DNA of 62,107 nucleotides from CAZNFR01 sp964572225 (GTDB lineage Bacteria; Bacteroidota; Bacteroidia; Bacteroidales; GCA-2748055), in NCBI GenBank assembly GCA_964572225.1, contig CAZNFR010000011.1:1-62107 (forward strand). Reading direction: 5' to 3'. Within the stretch, counting starts at the first letter, position 1. The number at the start of each line of letters is the position of its first letter. A program made the translations under genes and the position numbers. Below are positions 11,501 through 19,207 of this stretch, one piece after another. The notes under the pieces are model-generated. The model was not told the origin of the DNA. It did not search any database and saw nothing but the letters and a program-made list of their open reading frames with translations.

Positions 11501-11675
11501 CCACATCCTGAAAGCTAAGTCCAAAATATCTGAGCCAACCGGGTTCAGCGTAATCTCCCCATTTTGTCCGACTGCTGTCTATTAGCAGATAGGTAAAATT
11601 GTGGGCAGGAATCTGCTGAGCGCAAAGTGATAAGCTTAGAAAGAATAATATGATTACCGAAAATGTTTTCTGCAT
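8565..11675 (-). CDS. Large secreted FG-GAP/VCBS repeat protein
   Basis: 1036 residues from the ATG at 11673-11675 (an in-frame TTG two codons upstream is less likely). The signal peptide ends LCAQ. The first 750 or so residues are a series of FG-GAP/VCBS beta-propeller repeats with calcium-binding loops of the type DxDxDG, for example DVDQDGLTDIVSG, DMDSDGDLDIIAG and DLDGDGDIDILQ. About 280 C-terminal residues form a separate Trp/Tyr-rich domain that I do not recognise. Proteins of this kind sit near glycan-use genes in Bacteroidota and may bind or degrade extracellular polysaccharide, but no catalytic motif is visible. Its stop overlaps the SGNH gene start. Confidence 0.85.
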   Translation of the reverse strand: MQKTFSVIILFFLSLSLCAQQIPAHNFTYLLIDSSRTKWGDYAEPGWLRYFGLSFQDVDQDGLTDIVSGRFVYHNPGGLLYGPWPRADIGINADAMVSLDVDNDLNADFIAQALPNVYWFEADSENPKTWKHRHIGTLPATGHINGQGYGKADIFKGGKEEILMTASGGVYCFEIPQNTSIPEWKKYHLVHTNSDEGFACADMDSDGDLDIIAGSSKTDGEHATILSWYENPGKKKGNWVAHFIGHTINAIDRVKAEDLNGDGLIDVAVAEEQYPPQGPTAFLFWYEQKAGEIFERHTVVEQWSLHNLDIADMDLDGDPDLITSEHKGDNPKLQIWENDGLGNFTEILVDQGKESHLGTQVVDLDNDGDLDIVSTSWDFYHFLHAWRNDAIQMDVEDRYWQKVSNLDFDFPITKTGSQVASIIADLDKDGVNDFIITGYTGMEWYKINKKGNKWSANPEISWDQFLIDPGIDVHIEAGGVAYDIDNDDDLDILMGGGGKSNQVWWWENPWPDYSPERRWNRHLIKSEGQNQHHDQIIDDFDGDGKGELFFWNQGARKLFVSDIPFNPRKQENWLLSEVFSWEGAGFEGFASADVNLDGVKDLIGGGYWFEYDKREGYVPHKIDDYPTSRSAAGDLIKGGMPEILIGSGDLTGPLNMYFFQNGKWEKKNLVRELKNGHTLQIADFNEDGNLDIYTAEMHTPGAGDGARQILLYGDGNGNFRLSRLSTGSGTHEGKVGDLDGDGDIDILQKDFNRERRVNIWLNKGAFTGENKVVISEVFYKGSKHYKISTEHAVYFLQQSSGGLSSMVDRAGNDWIQWSESGNVSVPESAGSDFRGLPNMIHGADYDNGAGHPGFEVVSSSKILNDHEILFKSTSGLFVWKWSFFPRFAKIDILKAAEDLNYWFLYEGPIGGNYNPFTKYWGTNKGMQEIIPDFLSGETVQDTWNWVYIGDRNQKRVFFAAHLEKDEKEDVFGFMGASADKLHATDGMLVFGFGRNKKTKALLNGQNSFIVGFYENKIETLEKHKEISVYLNSLINE

Positions 11676-12191
11676 GAACAATGATATTTATTGATAATGA
11701 GTGTTTAATGTTTCGATCTCACTGTCGTTGCCCGATAGTATTGACGAAATTGATGGTATTGCTAGTTAATCAACTCAAAAATACTAAAGAATTTCACTTA
11801 GTAAATAGATTTATTCCTTTCCATGGACTTTATTTAATATCAGTAAAGCAAGGGGATTGAAGGAAGTTTTTGACTACCGGACCACAGTGTAAATTTCATT
11901 TTATTGATGCTAACCTTCAACCCATTTGCATTGCAGGGATGGATATTAGAACCTTTGAAATCAGGTTTCCGGAAGGCATGGAGAGTATTTTCAGGTTCAA
12001 AGGAAATAAGAAGGAATAAAAGCCTGGAAAAACAGAATTAAATTATTAATGTAAATTGCTGGCCTTCATGTTTTTTTAACATGGAATGCTACTGAAGCCG
12101 GGAATTGAATGGGTTTAAGGAAAAAAATTGAGAAAAAAATAGTAACATTGTAGACTATCGGATAAAAAACCTAATTAACGACTACTAAATT
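11676..12191. other. 516-bp intergenic region
   Basis: Divergent region between the FG-GAP gene and the permease. It holds a possible -7 box, TAACATTG at 12143-12150 (49 bp before the permease ATG), and a short open stretch at 11861-12019 (53 codons, no good start) whose translation ends FRFKGNKKE and looks weakly protein-like. A second 44-codon ATG frame overlaps it, so neither is called as a gene. Confidence 0.5.
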
Positions 12192-13562
12192 ATGGCTAAG
12201 ACAATTGCTCAAAAGCTGGATCAGCTCTATGAATTCGACAGGGAACCTGTAACGAAAAATAAGCTTCAGGGAATCGGGAACTTCCTTGGGATGTACGCAG
12301 GTGAGCATGTTGCCGGAACTGAGTTTGTAATTGGGATGCTTTTTGTAGCCCATGGAGTTTCGGTAAAGGACATGTTTATCGGAGGATTAATCGGGAATGT
12401 GCTTGCCGTACTCAGCTGGGCCTTTCTTACCGCTCCCATAGCAGTAAAATTGAGGCTTTCATTGTACTGGCAATTAAAAAGGATTACAGGGTCATCTCTG
12501 GTTTTTATTTATAATATCGTTAATGCCCTGATGTTCTGTTTTCTTGCCGGGGCTATGGTTGCAGTTTCTGCTACCGCGGTAGGAATTCCTTTTGATATCA
12601 GAATGCCTGAGCTTCAGGATCTTTACCCGAACAGTCTCGGCTGGGTTCTCACTGTTTTCGGGGTAGGTGCAGTGATCACGATGATGGCCATCCTGGGTTT
12701 TGATGCTCTTGCACGATTTGCCAAGGTATCGGCGCCGTGGATGTTTTTGATTTTTGTGGCGGCTGCCATTGCGGTTTTACCCAAACTTGGGGTTACGGCA
12801 GGAAGTGAAAATTTCTGGGAAGTTGCACGGACAAAAGTTTGGACAGGTGTTGCCCAGGAAGGTCAGTCGCAATTCACCATCTGGCATGTCATATTCTTTT
12901 CCTGGCTTGCCAATGCAGCCATGCACCTGGGAATGGCTGATCTCTCCATTTTCAGGTATGCCAAAAAGTGGTATTATGGATTTTCTTCGGCTGTGGGTAT
13001 GTTTCTGGGACATTATGTGGCATGGATCGCCTCGGGAATCCTTTACGCCGCTGCCACATCAGATGCTCCGGGGGTCGTAGCGTTTCAGGCAATCGGGCTT
13101 GCAGGAGCCGTTTGTGTTGTCATTGCTGGATGGACTACCGCAAATCCCACCCTTTACAGAGCCGGATTAGCCCTTCAGGTGGCGTCTCCTAACTGGTCCC
13201 GTTGGAAAGTCACACTGCTTGCCGGTCTGCTTACTACCCTGGCTGCATTATTCCCGGCCCTGGTTATGAGATTATTGGATTTCGTTGCTCTCTATGGGTT
13301 ATTGCTGATTCCTATGGGCGGGGTCATTTTCGCAGATTATTATCTTCTTCCCAGACTTGGAATGGTTGATTTCTATGCCGAAAGAAAAGGGATTAGATTT
13401 AACCTTGCCGCAGGCATAACCTGGTTGCTCTTGCTGGCGGTTGCATTTGTAACATGGAGAGCAGGAGGAGTAGAGATATACTTCCTTCCCGTTCCGGTAT
13501 GGATTCTCTCAGTTCTACTTTATGTGGGCTTAAGTAAAATACTTCAACGTAAAATCGTATAA
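12192..13562 (+). CDS. NCS1-type (purine/cytosine permease-like) cation symporter
   Basis: 456 residues with about 12 hydrophobic helices. The N-terminal cytoplasmic segment is followed by a first helix region rich in Gly (GIGNFLGMYAGEHVAGTEF), as in nucleobase:cation symporter-1 family members. Further helices include VFIYNIVNALMFCFLAGAM and the C-terminal GLLLIPMGGVIFADYYLL, also NCS1-like. The family moves nucleobases, vitamins and related small molecules. Here it stands ahead of a tiny membrane protein and two sulfatases, so the true substrate may be a product of that locus rather than a nucleobase; that part is inference. Confidence 0.85.
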   Translation: MAKTIAQKLDQLYEFDREPVTKNKLQGIGNFLGMYAGEHVAGTEFVIGMLFVAHGVSVKDMFIGGLIGNVLAVLSWAFLTAPIAVKLRLSLYWQLKRITGSSLVFIYNIVNALMFCFLAGAMVAVSATAVGIPFDIRMPELQDLYPNSLGWVLTVFGVGAVITMMAILGFDALARFAKVSAPWMFLIFVAAAIAVLPKLGVTAGSENFWEVARTKVWTGVAQEGQSQFTIWHVIFFSWLANAAMHLGMADLSIFRYAKKWYYGFSSAVGMFLGHYVAWIASGILYAAATSDAPGVVAFQAIGLAGAVCVVIAGWTTANPTLYRAGLALQVASPNWSRWKVTLLAGLLTTLAALFPALVMRLLDFVALYGLLLIPMGGVIFADYYLLPRLGMVDFYAERKGIRFNLAAGITWLLLLAVAFVTWRAGGVEIYFLPVPVWILSVLLYVGLSKILQRKIV

Positions 13563-13575
13563 ATCCTACAAAGCA

Positions 13576-13755
13576 ATGATATACAAAATTTTAGCAATAA
13601 TCGGACTGCTTCTTACAATTTCCCCTTCCATTTTTCATTTTTTCGGCAAACTTGATCCGGACAAGGTAAATCTTTTGATGGCAATTGGGATGTTTGCATG
13701 GTTCATTTTTGCCTTTCTTTGGTATGGCAGAAAGAGGGGGGATGTGGAATCATAG
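13576..13755 (+). CDS. 59-residue two-helix membrane protein
   Basis: Small gene 13 bp after the permease stop. It starts MIYKILAIIGLLLTISPS, has two hydrophobic helices (about residues 3-23 and 34-50) separated by a short polar loop (FGKLDPDKVN), and ends with a basic tail (YGRKRGDVES). The tight spacing, clean start and alternating helix/loop/basic-tail layout support it as real despite its size. It may be an accessory subunit of the permease, since small membrane proteins often accompany transporters, but no family is recognised. Confidence 0.7.
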   Translation: MIYKILAIIGLLLTISPSIFHFFGKLDPDKVNLLMAIGMFAWFIFAFLWYGRKRGDVES

Positions 13756-13768
13756 CATCCTGACGGAT

Positions 13769-13791
13769 CTTTTGTGAAGGCCTTGCAAAAG
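13769..13791 (+). repeat. Imperfect inverted repeat after the permease unit
   Basis: A nine-pair hairpin with CTTTTG and CAAAAG outer arms, continued inward by two G-T wobbles and an A-T pair. It lies 13 bp after the small membrane protein gene. No clear T tract follows, so a terminator role is uncertain. Confidence 0.35.
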
Positions 13792-13970
13792 GAAGAATCT
13801 GCAAAAAAATGACACCACAGTATTGCCGGATTTTCGTTTATTTGGTTCCTGGAATCCCTGATTTTCTTGATAGAAAAAAGCGAATTGGAAAATAATGGCA
13901 ATGGAATGGTTAGAAAGGATCATTCAATCACTTATTGAAATTTAAGCTGCACCAAACAATAACTAATTAT

Positions 13971-15656
13971 ATGAAATTAAACCAATTACCATTAGCCATC
14001 CTGGCCCTTAGTCAGGCCTGTACCAGTACAGAGAACACGGAATCAAAAACGGAGTATCCTGAACGACCTAATATTATCTGGATATCCTGCGAGGATATTA
14101 GTCCGCGCATAGGATGTTACGGTGATGAGGTGGCCTTAACTCCCAATATTGATAAACTTGCAGAGCAGGGAATGAAGTTTACCAATGTCTATACTTCCGC
14201 TGCGGTTTGCGCACCCTGCCGTTCGGGGGTGATTACAGGAATGAATCAAACCTCCATAGGCACACATCATATGCGTACCTCCCATGGAGGAAGAACGGGC
14301 GAGTTACCCACTCCCTATGCATCTGTGATTCCTCATTATGTAAAGGCTTTTCCTGAATTTTTGAGATCGGCCGGGTACTACTGTACTAATAATTCCAAAA
14401 CTGATTACCAATTTTCGGGATTTGGTGATGTGCCTGTAACCATTTGGGATGAAACCAGTGGTAAAGCACATTTTAAGAATCGTCCCGACAAAGACCAGCC
14501 TTTTTTCGCGGTTTTTAATTATACCATGACGCATGAAAGTAAAACATGGGCTGATCCGGTAGCTACCAATCCGGACGATGTGATAGTTCCGCCCTATTAC
14601 CCCGATACAGAACCCGTCAGGAAATCCCTGGCAAGGTCTTACGACAACATAAGGATTCTGGATACCATTGTGGGTCGACATATCCAGGAACTGGAGGACC
14701 TTGGACTCGCAGAGAATACCGTTTTGTTTTTCTGGAGCGATCATGGTGATGGACTGCCACGGGGGAAAAGATGGGTTTATGATTCGGGAACCAAAGTTCC
14801 TTTTATCATACGTTGGCCGGGAGTCATTGAACCCGGATCGGTTAACAATGATATGATATCTTCCATTGATTTCGGAGCCACCGTATTATCGATTGCGGGA
14901 GTACCTCTTCCGGCCTACATGGAAGGAAAGGCATTTATGGGTGAACAAAAATCCGAACCCAGGGATTTTGTTATTTCTGCCCGTGATCGTTTTGATGAAG
15001 ATTATGATATGGTCAGATCGGTGAGGGATAAGAAGTATCGCTACATTAGGAACTATTATACACACAAACCGGGAATTATCTGGGTACCCTACCGGAACCA
15101 ATCGCCCATTATGAAGGAGTTGCTCCGACTTCAAGCCGAAGGGGAACTCTCAGATGATCAGTCCAGATGGTTTGCAGAGACCCGCACTCCCGAGGAGTTA
15201 TTTGATTGTGAAAAGGATCCTCATCACTTGAATAACCTGGCTTTGGATCCTCAATATGAGGAGGTTTTGAAAAAGATGAGAGGAATCCTTGATGAATGGA
15301 TTAGGGAAACAGGGGATATGGGATTTACTTCTGAAGAAGAAATGGTGAACAGCTGGTATCCAAATGGAGTCAGGCCTACTACTTCACCCGTTCATTTTAT
15401 ACCCAATACCGAAGGAAACCGAAATGCCAATATCCTTGAAGGCGGGGAAATAGAATCCCCTGCCACACTAAGTTTATATTGTGCAACCCAGGGTGCTTCC
15501 ATTGCATGGACGAATGAGAAGGATGAGGATCCTCATTGGAATTTGTATACAGGACCCATTCAACTTCCTGAAGGTGAGTATTTTATCAGGGCTAAAGCCA
15601 TAAGATATGGATATCACCATAGTGAGGAAAACAGCCTTACTATTGAAATAAATTAA
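13971..15656 (+). CDS. Sulfatase (S1 family) with C-terminal beta domain
   Basis: 561 residues; hydrolyses sulfate esters (or N-sulfate) using a formylglycine made from Cys. Export signal with a marginal lipobox (SQAC, Cys17). The active-site motif is C80-A-P-C-R84, which fits C-x-P-x-R but has Cys where Ser is usual. The metal-site strand reads WISCEDIS, with Glu-Asp in place of the common Asp-Asp. SDHGDG near 260 supplies further metal ligands. After the sulfatase domain, about 75 residues resemble the CHB_HEX_C-type beta domain (PATLSLYCATQGASIAW, then RAKAIRYGYHHSEEN). ATG 13971 is preferred over a TTG at 13935 because it begins the signal peptide. Substrate unknown. Confidence 0.93.
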   Translation: MKLNQLPLAILALSQACTSTENTESKTEYPERPNIIWISCEDISPRIGCYGDEVALTPNIDKLAEQGMKFTNVYTSAAVCAPCRSGVITGMNQTSIGTHHMRTSHGGRTGELPTPYASVIPHYVKAFPEFLRSAGYYCTNNSKTDYQFSGFGDVPVTIWDETSGKAHFKNRPDKDQPFFAVFNYTMTHESKTWADPVATNPDDVIVPPYYPDTEPVRKSLARSYDNIRILDTIVGRHIQELEDLGLAENTVLFFWSDHGDGLPRGKRWVYDSGTKVPFIIRWPGVIEPGSVNNDMISSIDFGATVLSIAGVPLPAYMEGKAFMGEQKSEPRDFVISARDRFDEDYDMVRSVRDKKYRYIRNYYTHKPGIIWVPYRNQSPIMKELLRLQAEGELSDDQSRWFAETRTPEELFDCEKDPHHLNNLALDPQYEEVLKKMRGILDEWIRETGDMGFTSEEEMVNSWYPNGVRPTTSPVHFIPNTEGNRNANILEGGEIESPATLSLYCATQGASIAWTNEKDEDPHWNLYTGPIQLPEGEYFIRAKAIRYGYHHSEENSLTIEIN

Positions 15657-15789
15657 GCTTCTAAATATTGGACTTCATGTTTTTAATATTGTTAATTACA
15701 AAAAACATCCAATTTGCATAATTTTTAAATGGAAGAATTCAGAATTAAAGTTTCTGATCTTCCGAATATTCAACACACACATCATTTAA

Positions 15790-17325
15790 ATGAGAATAAA
15801 TAAGGCTTTATTATTATCGACTTTTCCGATAGTTACCGGGACCATCGGTTGTAATAAAAAAGTCACCGAAAAACCTAATATCATCCTGATTATGGCTGAT
15901 GACATAGGATATTCGGATTTTGGATGTTATGGCGGCGAAATAGCCACACCAAACATAGACAGGTTGGCCAATAACGGTATGCGCTTTACAGCCATGCATA
16001 ATATGGCCAAATGTAATCCTACACGCTCCTCTCTTCTAACCGGTTTGTATACAGGAGGAGAAGGAGCCGTTCATTTAGGTCACATATCAAGGGAGGCCGG
16101 TTACTTTAATATAATGAGCGGAAAGGAGCATTTCGATGAATGGGTTCCTGAGTATTGCAAAGCGGAAAAAGTTTTCGATCATTCCTTTACTTTTTGGGCA
16201 ACAACAGAGTATTTCCGCCCACCCTCCGGAGAGTTCGAACGACCATTTTACCTCGAAGGCAGGGAGCTTAAGGCCGATGAAATACAGTATGAGAAAAGCC
16301 CGATGTATAAAACCGATTTTATCACCACTTATGCTTTGAATTGGCTGGATGAAGCCTTCACTACGGACCAGCCATTTTTTCTCTATTTGCCCTATCATGC
16401 TGCGCATTACCCACTCCAGGCAAGACCAGAGGATATAGAAAAGTATCGTGGGAAATATTTACAAGGCTGGGATAAACTAAGGGAAGATCGGTTCCTGAAA
16501 ATGAAACAATTGGGCGTTATTCCTGAAAATGCGGTATTGAGCATGCCTGAAGGCAATAAAAACCAATTCCGGGGACCATTTGTGCCTGAATACACCGATT
16601 ATTATCCGTGGAAAGAACTTAGCGACGAAAAGAAAGATCAGTTGGACCTGGAGATGGCAGTATATGCTGCAATGATAGACCGTATGGACCAGAACATCGG
16701 ACGCGTGCTTGAGCGAATAGAACAGGAGGGTGAAATGGACAATACAATTATTCTGTTTTTGGTTGATAATGGAGCCTGTCCATTTTATTCCAATAAAATA
16801 CCGGATATTCCACCCGGGCCCGACAGCTCATACTGGAGTCTGCGTTCAAGCTGGGCAAACTTATGCAATACCCCGTACAGACAATACAAACAAACCGGAT
16901 ATAAAGGGGGGAGTCTAACACCCTTTATTGTGAGCTGGCCAGGGGTCACTAAACCCGGAACGATAAGCCATGAACCTTCTCATGTTGTTGACATCCTTCC
17001 CACTTTCCTCGAGATTCTGAAAGTACAATATCCCGACAGTATTATGGGTATTAAAACCCTTGCATTCCATGGGATATCGCTGCTATCTGTATTAACCGGA
17101 GAGGGTAGAGAAGACCCTGAATTTTTAATTTCAGGATTGGAAAACTTCAGATCGTACACGGAAGGGAATTTTAAAATTGTAAAAATGAACGGTGGGGATT
17201 GGAAACTATATAATTTGCAGGATGACCCGTCTGAGACCAAAGATCTTTCCTTAGAAAATCCAGATATGGTGAAGCAAATGGCCCGGAATTATGGTTCTCT
17301 TCAATGGGAGGATAGAGGTGATTAA
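15790..17325 (+). CDS. Arylsulfatase-like sulfatase (S1 family)
   Basis: 511 residues. Lipoprotein-like N-terminus (GTIGC, Cys21). The first metal-binding motif is MADDIGYSDFG (Asp37, Asp38), and the formylglycine motif is C75-N-P-T-R79 with the following SSLLTG, all as in S1 sulfatases. KGGSLTPFIVSWPG near 375 is the usual region before the C-terminal subdomain. The C-terminus (WKLYNLQDDPSETKDL) is typical. It follows the first sulfatase by 133 bp on the same strand and is followed by the relic of another sulfatase, so this was once a run of three. Substrate position on the sugar cannot be assigned by eye. Confidence 0.93.
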   Translation: MRINKALLLSTFPIVTGTIGCNKKVTEKPNIILIMADDIGYSDFGCYGGEIATPNIDRLANNGMRFTAMHNMAKCNPTRSSLLTGLYTGGEGAVHLGHISREAGYFNIMSGKEHFDEWVPEYCKAEKVFDHSFTFWATTEYFRPPSGEFERPFYLEGRELKADEIQYEKSPMYKTDFITTYALNWLDEAFTTDQPFFLYLPYHAAHYPLQARPEDIEKYRGKYLQGWDKLREDRFLKMKQLGVIPENAVLSMPEGNKNQFRGPFVPEYTDYYPWKELSDEKKDQLDLEMAVYAAMIDRMDQNIGRVLERIEQEGEMDNTIILFLVDNGACPFYSNKIPDIPPGPDSSYWSLRSSWANLCNTPYRQYKQTGYKGGSLTPFIVSWPGVTKPGTISHEPSHVVDILPTFLEILKVQYPDSIMGIKTLAFHGISLLSVLTGEGREDPEFLISGLENFRSYTEGNFKIVKMNGGDWKLYNLQDDPSETKDLSLENPDMVKQMARNYGSLQWEDRGD

Positions 17326-17352
17326 ATCCGGATTTGATGAAATTCATTTATC

Positions 17353-17648
17353 ATGAAAGATCTACAGACATTAGTTATATTGGGCTATGCACTCTTTTTT
17401 AGCCATGGATGTCAGATGGACTAACTGTTCAGGATTAACAGGCACAGAGACTTAAAGCTTTTACGATTCTACGAAAATGAAAGGACCGAATTTTATAATC
17501 TAAGGAACGACATTTTAGAAAAGCTGTATCTCAACGGTCAGTTACCTGAGACTCAACAGGAGCTGAATGGCTTGCTCAGTAAATGGCTTACTATTAATGT
17601 GCCTGGATGCCCGATCAGAATCCAGTATTTAATAATTTCAGAGAATAG
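17353..17648 (+). pseudogene. Relic of a third sulfatase
   Basis: An ATG at 17353, 27 bp after the previous sulfatase, opens a lipoprotein signal (ILGYALFFSHGC) that stops at TAA 17422-17424 after 23 codons. In the same frame just beyond, the translation (LKLLRFYENERTEFYNLRND, then LPETQQELNGLLSKWL) matches the C-terminal end typical of S1 sulfatases. A further one-base shift near 17600 then gives MPDQNPVFNNFRE and a stop at 17646-17648, the usual sulfatase tail. The whole catalytic domain is missing. I read this as a sulfatase gene reduced by a large internal deletion, one stop and one frameshift. Confidence 0.75.
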
Positions 17649-17682
17649 TTATTATTAAAACTACTAAGGTTTTGAATGACAA

Positions 17683-18291
17683 TTAGGTGGAAGTTTTCTC
17701 AAATGAAGAGATAAATTTAAGGTTCTTTAATATTATTCTGGATGAAACCGAAATCCATGAAAATACTGGAAGAAAAAAGACAATCCATGTATACGATGCG
17801 AAATTATTAAGAAAAAAAATAACAACTTTATCTTTGGTACTCCCAGTATATAATCCCAGACTTTCCTGAACATGTAAATTCATAGCATAAATTCGAATGA
17901 AAAGCAGAAAATGTGTAAGAAGTAAAAGCAGAATCATTCCACTTACACCTGCTACTACCTTGTTTTTAAGCGAACTAAACCCTATGGTAGAAAAAAACAG
18001 ACTTGCAAATAATACCTTGGGTATGTATGAGATAAACCTTGAATCAATGTGATACTCCACATAATTCCATTGGTTATTCTTTGAGTACTTTAAGTGTATA
18101 ATTGTATCAAAAAAACTGTTCTCAGGGTTTTTCTTGAATGTTATCTGTGAATTTTTAATCCTATCATTAAACCAGGCATTATTACTATTTCTGAAAAATT
18201 CTTCCAGGAAATGTTCAACCGGTGGGATAAATAAAAATCCAACAAATAATAGATATAGTATGAGACTTTTAATTAGGAACCTTAAAGGCAT
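17683..18291 (-). CDS. Membrane protein partnered with exosortase
   Basis: 202 residues from the ATG at 18289-18291, which lies one base after the stop of the exosortase gene; the frame also extends to an ATG at 18333 that would overlap that gene by 41 bp and is less likely. An N-terminal helix (SLILYLLFVGFLFIPPVEHF) is followed by an extracytoplasmic segment of about 65 residues, then three further helices and a basic C-terminus. No catalytic motif is seen. Exosortases are often encoded with a small membrane protein of unknown function; this one may be the equivalent of the exosortase H-associated protein, but that is from memory of layout only. Confidence 0.65.
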   Translation of the reverse strand: MPLRFLIKSLILYLLFVGFLFIPPVEHFLEEFFRNSNNAWFNDRIKNSQITFKKNPENSFFDTIIHLKYSKNNQWNYVEYHIDSRFISYIPKVLFASLFFSTIGFSSLKNKVVAGVSGMILLLLLTHFLLFIRIYAMNLHVQESLGLYTGSTKDKVVIFFLNNFASYTWIVFFLPVFSWISVSSRIILKNLKFISSFEKTST

Positions 18292-18292
18292 A

Positions 18293-18877
18293 CTATTCAC
18301 TATTGACAACCTGATTTTGGGTTTTCTTTCCAACGTAATAAATCCAAAACAAAAAAAGGGTTAAAGAAATAATAATAATAAGAACCTGCCATACATCCAA
18401 ATGCATTCTTTGCATAACCAGATGTCCGTAATATGCTCCGAAGAAATATAAACTGATAATTCTAATAATATTTATAATCAACAAGGTGGGTATACCAAGA
18501 ATCAAACCTATTATCTTTGATTTAACCCGTAAGGGATAAGAAATTACTGCTGAAGTATAGATTAAAACAGGCTCTATTGCACAACAATCAAATATAACAC
18601 GAATGGAAAATTTATCAGAAAGGATAGAGGATTTATATATAATCATACCTTCCTCAAACCATGAAATAATTCTACCTGAAGTATAGGTATTGAATCTAAT
18701 GAGTAAAGGGTGAAAATGGGCAGTCAGAAGAGGCGAATAAATCACCCTGTATAAAATCATAAATATTAAAAGAAACGAAAGAATAAAAAAAAATACAGGG
18801 TACTTTTTCCACATTTTATGGATCTTATTTATATGAGATTTTGTCCTTATCTTCATTAATTTATAAATTCTTATCAT
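18293..18877 (-). CDS. Exosortase/archaeosortase-family protein
   Basis: 194 residues with about six helices. The three catalytic positions of the family are present: Cys in FDCCAIEP (Cys98 or Cys99), Arg in INIIRIISL (Arg139), and His in MHLDVWQ (His159). The family cleaves C-terminal sorting tails on secreted proteins in a transpeptidase-like way. The LDVWQ context recalls the exosortase H type, but the subtype is not certain. The start could also be the ATG at 18856. The gene pair is visibly AT-rich (18361-18420 has 17 G+C of 60) compared with the flanking gene (19921-19980 has 31 of 60), which hints at a different origin. No substrate with a matching tail was recognised in this window. 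Confidence 0.75.
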   Translation of the reverse strand: MIRIYKLMKIRTKSHINKIHKMWKKYPVFFFILSFLLIFMILYRVIYSPLLTAHFHPLLIRFNTYTSGRIISWFEEGMIIYKSSILSDKFSIRVIFDCCAIEPVLIYTSAVISYPLRVKSKIIGLILGIPTLLIINIIRIISLYFFGAYYGHLVMQRMHLDVWQVLIIIISLTLFLFWIYYVGKKTQNQVVNSE

Positions 18878-19207
18878 CGCCAGTTTTAATCAAGGAGATA
18901 CTAATATCCATTTGATTACATACCTAATCAAGTTTAGTAACTGATTGGATTTTGTGAAAGTAATGCAACTTAACCGGAGGATTGTTAAGTAAAACTGCAA
19001 TTTAAGTGAATTTTTTGTGTTTTTCTGTGAATGGATAATAAGGGAAAGTCCTAATTGACAATTTATTTATTTCCGTTCAGGGAAACCTTTCCCTGAACAC
19101 TATACTACTTTGCCCGGGAACCTTCCCGCATTAATCTCCAGTACGACAAGCATTTTTATATCTGATATGTTTTATATTTATTCCTGTTAAAAACTTAAAC
19201 CTATCCC
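18878..19207. promoter_or_regulatory. 330-bp divergent region with two similar palindromes
   Basis: Lies between the exosortase gene (minus) and the GH30-like gene (plus). It has a perfect 11-bp inverted repeat at 19075-19098 (GTTCAGGGAAA, spacer CC, then its complement) and a shorter related one at 19115-19128 (CGGGAA, CC, TTCCCG). Both share the core GGGAA-CC-TTCCC, and their centres are 35 bp apart. They end 80 bp before the GH30-like start and look like paired operator sites. Confidence 0.45.

Noticed and set aside
13635..13901. 88-codon minus-strand ORF
   Set aside because: It overlaps the 59-residue membrane protein gene and intergenic DNA, with no family resemblance and no likely promoter.
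13969..15660. Toxin-antitoxin, phage or defence system in the window
   Set aside because: I looked for small paired ORFs, integrases, nucleases and repeat arrays throughout and found none that could be supported.
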